64,000 nucleotides of DNA from Pestalotiopsis fici W106-1. Taxonomy: Eukaryota > Ascomycota > Sordariomycetes > Amphisphaeriales > Sporocadaceae. Location of the stretch: positions 1,922,001 to 1,986,000 of the forward strand of contig NW_006917094.1 of the NCBI RefSeq assembly GCF_000516985.1, in the 5' to 3' direction. The position numbers were made by a program, and so were the translations under genes. This document shows, piece by piece, positions 56,172-64,000 of the stretch (within the stretch, counting starts at the first letter, position 1; every line of letters begins with the position of its first letter). Under the pieces are notes generated by a model, which ran no database searches, was not told where the DNA came from, and saw only the letters and a list, made by a program, of their open reading frames with translations.

Positions 56172-57481
56172 CTAGAAACCCTCACCCGTCATCACGGTGC
56201 GCCCGCCTCCGTACCACAGGGTTCCAACTCGAACGTCGAGACCCTTCTCCTGGCCGACAAGCCACTCGCCTACGAGGTCGCCATCTTCACGGTCCCAGAC
56301 TTCCGCTTCCAGCCACTGATTGATCTCGTCAATGGTGTCGACCCACTTCTGCCGCTGCTCGGGCGTGGCGTGATCTTCTTCGCTCAGGTACCGACCCAAC
56401 GTGATGTGCGCACTGGGAACGATGTAGCGGGAATCAATGGCAATGCCGGCGTTCTTGGCTAGTTCCCACATGTCGCGTCTGAGGTGGTGATATGTGTACT
56501 GGTCGCCCTGCTGCTTGATAGCCCCGCCATCGTCCACTGCAGTAGACGGAGGAGAGAGGGCCGGCTCACCGCTGGCGGGCAGGAACGAGACAGCAAAAGC
56601 CGACAGATCGTACGATATGACTGGCTTGACAAGTCTTGCCCGGTGGTGAAAGGTGTAGTTTGCTACCGTGGGTATGACTGGTTCTAGCACCTTCTTGATG
56701 GCGTGGATCTCCTCTGGGGTCTTGGAAAAGGTAATCTCGAGAGTGGTGATATGCATGCGATGCAAGGGCATCAGCCAGATATCTAGAATTCTTGTTAGCT
56801 AATGATGTTCAATGGGAGCAAAACATATCAAATTCGATTTTACGATTACATCAAAAGTTATCGAGGCGAACCGATGAGTTTGTAGAGACTTCAAGCCACT
56901 GGCTCCTGACATAACTTCACACCACGCAATGATTCGCCTCGATTTTGCCATCGCTCAACAATAATACTTTTACGCTCAAGAAGTAATGTGACTCACTGGG
57001 TGCACATGCCCTCAATTTTTCCTGAAGCTTTTCGGCAAGCGCCAATACGTGAAGCGGAGGACGGCCCCAAAAGGTCATGCAATTGCGCTGATCCTTGAAG
57101 CCCGGCTCAATCGAGGGTTTCTCCAGCCTCAAGAGATACGGGTCAATAATGAGCTCTTTGAACTCTGGTGTGATGAACTTTTCCCTCTGTTGCGCGTTCC
57201 GCTTTACGCGATGTGCTGCGTAGAGGGTTTGGATTTCAGCCTGGCGACAGAGTTGGTAAGCGTTGGAGAAAGGGCTACTTGTAGTCGCAACTCGGCACAG
57301 TGTATTCCTTTAATGGCGACTGGTCACTAGAAGCAAATGAATATATGTACAAACATACCGGATTATTGTGACAAGCCTCGATCAGAGCATTGTATGGATT
57401 CTCGCCGGGTTTAAGCACCACCCCAGAAAGATCCTCGAGTTTGTTTTTGACATCGGTGGACTCTAGCACACTGACTGTCAT
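56172..57481 (-). CDS. 2H phosphoesterase (LigT/cyclic-phosphodiesterase-like) with N-terminal helical extension
   Basis: Exons 57359-57481, 56997-57240 and 56172-56782 join in phase to 325 residues. The last exon holds the two H-x-T motifs that define the 2H fold: HRMHITTLE (HIT at 133-135) and SAHITLGRY (HIT at 248-250), about 113 residues apart. The N-terminal 120 residues are helical and charged (ENPYNALIEACHNNP, VKRNAQQREKFITPEF) and contain GRPPLHVLALAEKLQEKL shortly before the domain. Members of this superfamily cleave 2',3'-cyclic phosphates or related RNA ends, but substrates of this fungal subgroup are not known to me. No signal peptide is seen, so it is probably cytosolic. The intron acceptor TTCTAG at 56783 is well placed behind GTTAGCTAAC. 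Confidence 0.88.
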
Positions 57482-60299
57482 CTTGGCGGGCTTTGGGAGT
57501 GTTGTTTGCAGTAGTTTTACTGAATTGCTGGAAGGCTAAAAGTGTGTATCTTTACGACTTCCTCATCTATCCGTAAAATAAAGGTTGATCAAATGGACAT
57601 GGTGAGATTCTCGGTACAGCTTTGCAGCAACCAAGAAGTGCCCGTGACTTGAGTCTTAGACATCCGGTCTTGCTCCGCTTTGGAAGGCCGGGGGCGGAGA
57701 CGCAAGAGCGGCGCTGAGTTGGAGGAAGGATTGATACTCGATCTGCCCCCATTTGCTTGGTATACTCATAACCCCCCAAAACGGCTTCAGAATAGACATA
57801 GATTTCCACCACGAGAGGACATAGTCACCTAATCTTCATGATGAATTATTGTTGCCAAATAGACAAGAGGTAGAGAGGGTTCTTGTATAGGTACTTCTTT
57901 CCGAGGTTTAAGCGTGCCGGATAGATCCGAGGATCAATACGCGCTAGCAAGCTTTAGCGCCTTAATGTTGAGGATGCCTGGTTTCTTTGCTGCTTCCTAA
58001 GACTTTACACAGATGCCATCTTCCACAGTATCCATCTCCACTTGCTGCCTGAATCGCCAGTATCACAATAGGGCATTGATCTGAACAAGACCACAAGTCT
58101 GGACTTGTGCCGTCATCAAAATCACTTGCAGCATCGCATGGCAAACATCAGCGCGATTCGAGACTCCAGCGCCCAGCAGTGTCCAATTTCAATTGGTTGA
58201 GTAAGAGCGATTGATACCAGACTCCTCGGAACAGAAAAGGCATCTCCTCCACATTGGCCAACACACACAGAATGTCAGCGACTGTGCAGTTGAACTTCTG
58301 TATTGGGATACTCTTGTGAAAGAGAGGACAAGTGTCTTCTGGACATCAAAGCATGCAGTGGAAGAAATTCCATACAGCGATTCCGTCCAAGTTGTCAATC
58401 CGTGACAACTCTGGTAAATGGCCCGCATCCGTGCGACTCGGATGGTAAATCATTGCGATACCCATGGGTTTGGTATGTCTCCTCCTCAGGCCGATATCAA
58501 CAGATGGACAAGAGCTCGTCTCTTGGACCTTACATCCATGAAGAACCAAATCACAAGAAGCGGTGACGGTTGACCTGCTCACGTTCTACGACACGTTGAG
58601 ATCATTGCGGCCTGTGAGCTGCTCTACCGTAACTGAACTATCTCAATGGCAATGTTGTCAAGCAGGAGAAATTACCTCACCTCAAGCGAGCTGCTTAAGG
58701 TCCGAGATCCAGACATCTCCATGTTCTCTTACTGAGAAGCACAGCTTGTCAGAGAGCCAGAAAACACAACTTGTGATCAGCATGGCTTCGCCTTTGGGCT
58801 CACACTCGACAACGTTGGCAAGTACGATATTGGAGCTCGCAGATTCAGCTTGTCATGCTTCCACAGCTCTCAGAACGAATCATACTCACTTATCATTGAG
58901 ACTTGAAAGTGTCGTATTCACGTTTGACTTGAGGGCAATGCTAATAGTCATGGCATTGTTCAAAGAGCTCATGTCCGTACTGTATCGTGGCATTGCAGAC
59001 GTGCAAACACCTGGGTAGTACAAAGCACTCCTACATACTAGGGCATATGGGCTTTGTCATCTTAGTCAATCGCAAGATGATCGACTTGTTTCCCGAGCAC
59101 GCACACCACTGCTTGGTTGATAAGCCCCTTTGAACAGTTACGAGAACACAATTTACCCACACCATGTTTACCAGAGAGCTTCTGTGCGTGGCCTGTGACG
59201 TTTGACTGGCTGGCTCCGAGGAGACCTCTGATTCCATTGCCAGGACTCCTTATTTCGTCCCATCTCATCTTTATGATCGATAATTTGCAGACGAAAGATT
59301 ACTAGTCGCAACACTGACTCTACTCCAGCACAGTCAATCCCAACTTTATGATCAATTGCAAGATGGGATGTCGTGTACTTGTCGTCGACGATAGCACAAA
59401 CTCTTGACATTGATGACCGCTTTTCCACAAATGTCAACACCGATCATTCATGGCCTTGTGGTTGTTATTCTTGATACATTTTGGCACTATTCAACTCTGC
59501 TCTGCTTCACATTAGCGTGTCGACGATCTTCACTTCGACCGTTGGTTGTTATACAGTCGTGTGGCCAGCTTGATACCGGCTCGGGTCCCTGTGTGCTCTA
59601 TCCCGGCCCCTCCGTGATCACCCCTCCGCGTTGAGGCCGGCTTGGTCGTCGTCGTCGTCCGGTGGGCTTGAAGCCCCGTCAGCTGGTGGGCTGGACTGAA
59701 GACGACGAGGCTCAAGCTCAGAGCCCCCGGTCCTGCCAATCCTACGCAGCCTAGCTGCAGTCTAGACAGCTGCCACTCTGTTTGCATTCAGACGCCCCTC
59801 ACTCTGCGGAATTTTCACACCTTGCGGGTCTGCCACAATATTTGTTCTGACCCATCCACAGATTTTTGAAGCTTCACCCTTCTGCCACCTTGCCTGTTCT
59901 TCTTCTTCTTCAGGACTGCTGAGCTTGAAATCTTCATCCTTCTGCCATCCCCTCTCTCCTTCAGACTGCTGAGCTTCGAAACTTTGAACCTTTGGTCATC
60001 TTTTCTTTTCTCCTTCAGGACTGCTGAACTTGACATTCCCAACCTCAACTCCGTTGACTTGCCTTGAATTCCATTCATCATCACTTCCTTGACAGCTTGA
60101 AGAACAGCTGGCTGCGCATCAAACCCCGGCTGGACAGACATTTGCTTCCGGCTAGGTCATCTTGCCAGCAAGTGATCTTCATCAACGATCCTTTTGTCTT
60201 CACCTACCATCTTCACAGCTTGATTTCTGCGCCCCAGATTCCTTTGCCTATCCCCAGTCCCAGTGCCCAGGTCGATCTTGTGGCCAGTTCTTGCCCACC
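57482..60299. other. 2.8-kb intergenic region upstream of the DNA methyltransferase
   Basis: Divergent promoters of the 2H phosphoesterase and the methyltransferase. A forward frame at 58563-59018 starts with GTG and has no recognisable features. The C/T-rich stretch from about 59820 to the methyltransferase start is probably its 5' leader and contains the tandem repeat listed below. No other gene or RNA seen. Confidence 0.4.
59865..60029. repeat. three imperfect tandem repeats (50-60 bp) in the methyltransferase leader
   Basis: Units at about 59865-59924, 59925-59974 and 59975-60029 share an opening TTGAA-type sequence, a middle CCTTCTGCCA or related block, and the ending CCTTCAG(G)ACTGCTGA(G/A)C. 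Similarity falls from unit to unit. Each unit ends with a polypyrimidine + CAG sequence that looks like a splice acceptor. Confidence 0.6.
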
Positions 60300-63200
60300 A
60301 TGGCGCCCGACGACACAAGTCGCGCGGGCAGCCGTGGCAAAGGTCGCCTCAAGCAGACAAGTGAGGATAGTGACATGGCAGACCACGGTGCTGCCTTTAT
60401 ACGCTCTCTGACTCGATCATCGAGAAAGAGAAAGATCGAAGACGTGACAGACGATGAATCCGGTACGATAAACTACGAAGAGTACAATCTAAAACAAATA
60501 TTTGCTAACAGGCTTAGGCTTTTCCATAGAAGATATGGAGCCGAATGTGGCGGTGGCATCTCCTGCTCGCCACAACGGCTTGAACACCAATCTTCGGGAA
60601 ATCTACAATGCGGAAGATGCCTTCCGAGACCTCATGAGGCGGGCCCTCCTACCAGAGCCTGGTCAGGGCCCCCTGCCGAGTCTCCGAGACATCGCCTTGG
60701 CTGGCGGCTTCCGACTCAATGTGGGAACAATGTGTTCCGGTACTGACGCGCCAATCTTTGCTTTAAAGATGCTACAGAATGAGTTCTATGCTATGACGGG
60801 AATGGAGCTCTTTCGCTACAAGCAACAGTATGCCGTCGAGATTGACCCTTACAAACAGGCGTACCTCCGAAGAAATACCGATGCAGATGTCTTTCGGGAC
60901 GTACGAGATTTCGCTCAACCTAACATTGGTGAGGCGAAACTGTAAGTCCTTTTTCATTTCCAGCATTGCCAATCAATTTGGCTAACTTTTCTTTTCCAAG
61001 TTTGACTGCGTTGGGCTCTCGGAAAAGCATTTCTTACGACAAGTGGCAAATGTTGATTGTGGGCACATCCTGTGTTTCGTTTTCGAACCTCAACAATGCC
61101 AAGCAGAAAGATTATGGCGGTCCCGCCGCTGGTGATTTCCACAGATACCTGCAGAAGATATGGGAAACGAAAGAGGATCCGGGACAGCAACCTCATAAGC
61201 GCAAAATCTCGACCCTTCTTGGCCAGATTGTTCAAAATCTCACCTTGAGCGAATCCGACGCCACATTCTTCCCAGTCCTGACTTTCATTCAGAATAACCA
61301 ACCCGCAATTGTCATCTTCGAGAATGTTTTGGACGCGCCATGGGAGGACCTGGAGACTATTTTCATGCCGGCGGTTGGGTACAAGGCAGCATTCATGTCC
61401 TGCGATACGAAAGATTACTACATGCCACAGACACGCCAGCGCAAATACCTCGTTGCTTTTAGTAATGAAGCCTTCGGCAGCAATATGACCGGAGATATGG
61501 CCAAGGATGCAATGTCATACTTGAAGTATTTCCAACGTCGAGCATCGGTCGACGTTGAAAAGTTCCTTTATCACAACACTGATCCAGCAACTCAGGTCGA
61601 CATTCAACAGCTTGAGCACGAGAAAGCCAACAAGACAACTCGGGAATCTTCGTGGCAATTTTCTCAACAGAGGCACGAGAACGTGCGACAGACCGAGGGC
61701 CTGGGCCGCAGCCATCCCTTCTCCGGTTTGAAACCAACTGGAGAGACAAGGTTTTACGACCGTGCCAATCAAACGATCATGGCACGTCAGCCGGATCGTG
61801 TAAAGGATGTGGCAGATATTAGCCTCCTTCGAGGCTTGACCGCCTCGCCGTCGTACGATTCGCGATTTAAGGTGAAGATCCATGACTTCAGCCAGAACGT
61901 CGACAGAAACCTAGGAACAAATCCTTTTGGAATTTCTGGCTGTCTGACTCCTAGTGGTATGGCGTTCATCTCGAACCAGAGTCGTTTTGTGACTGGCAGA
62001 GAGTACCTGCAACTACAAGGCCTCCCGGTTCAATCCCTCAGTCTCTCTCGAGAGACTACAGATCAGCTCAAGAATCTGGCTGGCAATGCCATGACTACTA
62101 CAGTCGTTGGAGCAATCTTTCTCTCGGCAATCATGGCCATGCATAAACATAATGGTCCGGCCATGCGTCATGGATTTCCTCACATATCTGACCTGGATGA
62201 GACTTTCAAAGGACCTCTTTCATCGCTACCAAGATTTCGTCTCGTCCCCACAGACCACGAACAAGATCTCAGCTTTGATCCCTCTGGTTACGTCAACGCC
62301 ACTACGGGTGAGATTCTCGCTTTGACCAAGCGCATTCGCCCCTACTGCTTCTGTACAGGTACCGCAATGTACAGCTCTGCAATCCTCTGGAAGTGTCAGA
62401 CGTGCGACACTATACGCTGTGGCAATTGCAAGGGAAACCCCAAGCATGATTACGCAAAGCTAGATCTGGTGCCTGAGGCGTTTGGGCAAGAGGCTGCAAA
62501 ACTGATGCTGATGAAGCACTTTCCGCAAGTTCTGTGCGGCATGTTCCCAAGCAATGTGGCTCGCGCGTGCCTCTCAAAGCTCCGGGGATGCTGGTGCAAT
62601 GAATCCGACCATATTGTTGTTACAAGTTTGCTGTGCAATGCGGTGTTTTACTTCGATGGAGTTCATCTTTCGGAGACTGTCTCCATTTGCTACGGCTCCC
62701 AGCCTGGATTCAAGGTCAAGATCATGATTGACGCGGAGAGCATCACCTGGTATCTGTTCATCGACCCTCACTCAGATGTTGCTGAGATGCTCGCCCCCAC
62801 ACTTGTAGAAGCATCCCGTCCTGATCAAGCCTTTGATCGCCATTCCAGAGAGTACTTCCCATCTCCAGAGCGAGTGCGCGACTTTCTTCTGCGTGGACGG
62901 CCGGTTTCGCGTGCTCAGATCGCAGACGAAGATCTTCCCAGCCTCCCTATGCACCAGCAGTGGCTGCCTTGGAACTTTTTCCAGCCATCTCGTATGGTCA
63001 ATGGATCCCAAGTGTATAACCAGAGGGTACTGGTGACGAAAGAAGAGAAGTCCCTCACCATCGACCGCCTTCCAGAAGAGGACGAGGATCAGTGCGTCAC
63101 CGACCGCCTTGCTGAAGGTATCTGTGAATCTCTCTATGGAACCTGGGAACAGAAGCCCAACTGCGATGTTGCCGAGAACAGCCTCTATGTTCAGCACCAG

Positions 63201-64000
63201 AATAATGGCGAGGATTTGTTTCTCTTCAAGGACCCGTCAAGGATTGGGCCCGCAGAGCTTGACGCCTTTGTCCTCTCCAAGAATCCCCGTCTCATGCAAT
63301 GGCATGAACATCGTGAGGTCTTGTTGTCCTTCGTTCCCATGGCTGAACCATCCAGACAGATCCACAAACTCCCACGGGGAACTTACGTGATGCTAATCAC
63401 CATGGACGGTTTCTGGCAATCTGATACCTAGGGGGTAGCAGATAGCAGGGCAGTCAACAAGAATATGGAACTGGTCCTTAGCCCACCTGTGCAGAACCTC
63501 GCGCGCCTGTGGCGCGCCACAAGCCTTGACGCACAGGTGCCGGAATGCCATGAAGACAATCGTATCTTGGCTGAAATGAATATTCCAGGAGGCCTGGATC
63601 CCAACCACCTCCTAACCAGGATAGCATGGCTTTGCGATGGTGGAGACAAGTTCGTCACCATCGACAAGAAGGATCATGGTTCGTTCTTCAGGTCAATCCC
63701 ATTTGCAATTCCCAGCATCATTCGCTCGATGAACCCCTTGAGTACCCAGACTATTCGTGTTGAACTTTGCGAGCCATGCTCGCCCAAGTTCCCAGACGTC
63801 TACTGGATTTGCGAAACTGAAGGCGGCGTCTTACAACCCATACATAAACCCGATGATGTCGGTAGATATGAGGACGGGTTGAGAAAGCAAGCTCCGGCAT
63901 TGGAGATCGCGGCTAGAGTCCCTCCACACGACCGGGAATCCAAGAAAGAGAGACCTTTCATGTATGTGAGATTGAGCCTCAACACATCAAGAATTGCTCA
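60300..64000 (+). CDS. cytosine-5 DNA methyltransferase (DNMT5-like?), incomplete at the right edge
   Basis: Exons 60300-60462, 60512-60941 and 61001 onward join in phase. All main C5-MTase motifs are present in order: I (GTMCSGTDAPIFAL), II (YAVEIDPYKQ), IV (LIVGTSCVSFSNLNN), VI (VIFENV), VIII (YMPQTRQRKY) and X (LAGNAM). Motif IV has TSC instead of the usual PC(Q); its Cys should be the nucleophile. Behind the domain is a Cys-rich, RING/zinc-ribbon-like segment (YCFCTG, WKCQTC, RCGNCKGN). The frame meets TAG at 63429-63431 but stays open in the same frame to the window edge. A 45-nt intron 63387-63431 (GTGATG, GCTAAT, CCTAG) would remove it in phase. A large enzyme with a zinc segment behind the domain suggests DNMT5, whose SNF2 part would lie outside; this is inference. 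Confidence 0.82.

Noticed and set aside
58563..59018. 151-codon forward frame upstream of the methyltransferase
   Set aside because: Starts with GTG, no recognisable domain, composition not distinct from noncoding DNA around it.

Overview
The window is nuclear DNA of a filamentous ascomycete. Genes are split by short introns (about 45-120 nt) with GT..AG ends and CTAAC-like branch points. The gene set (Zn2Cys6 regulators, F-box protein, molybdate transporter, P450, DUF3405 protein, FHL1, DNA methyltransferase) fits a Sordariomycete, probably Hypocreales; the genus cannot be read from the sequence. No tRNA, rRNA, CRISPR array or intact transposon was recognised.

Layout. 1-6.6 kb: a possible alpha-glucoside utilisation group, made of the 5' part of a GH31 glycosidase, a maltose-type MFS permease and a divergent C2H2 + Zn2Cys6 regulator; the shared promoter holds a tight cluster of CreA-like boxes. 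7.5-9.5 kb: a six-exon arylsulfatase. 9.9-19.1 kb: housekeeping genes (HEM2, eIF3i, trifunctional C1-tetrahydrofolate synthase). The last has an upstream exon that looks like a mitochondrial presequence, and a long open frame directly behind its stop. 20.4-22.3 kb: an F-box protein and a locus where a spliced small gene and an acidic membrane-protein ORF overlap antisense. 23.5-28.0 kb: an FHL1-type FHA/fork-head factor. 29.7-32.3 kb: a four-TM protein convergent with a MOT1-type molybdate transporter. 33.5-36.1 kb: a 44-residue ORF divergent from a P450. 37.1-38.5 kb: a SAP-like multipass membrane protein. 41.3-43.8 kb: a DUF3405 type II membrane protein. 43.8-51.0 kb: a 7.2-kb stretch with no convincing gene. 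51.0-57.5 kb: a DHA1-type MFS, ribosomal protein eL42 and a 2H phosphoesterase. 60.3 kb to the right edge: a cytosine-5 DNA methyltransferase that runs out of the window.

Joint function can be argued only for the first group (sugar release, uptake and regulation). The other genes look like independent core genes. The most interesting items are the methyltransferase (TSC instead of the usual PC at the catalytic motif, in-frame TAG with the frame continuing), the predicted dual targeting of C1-THF synthase, the antisense locus at 21.5-22.3 kb, and a duplicated module in FHL1. Splice sites were read by eye and checked for phase; no similarity search was run.
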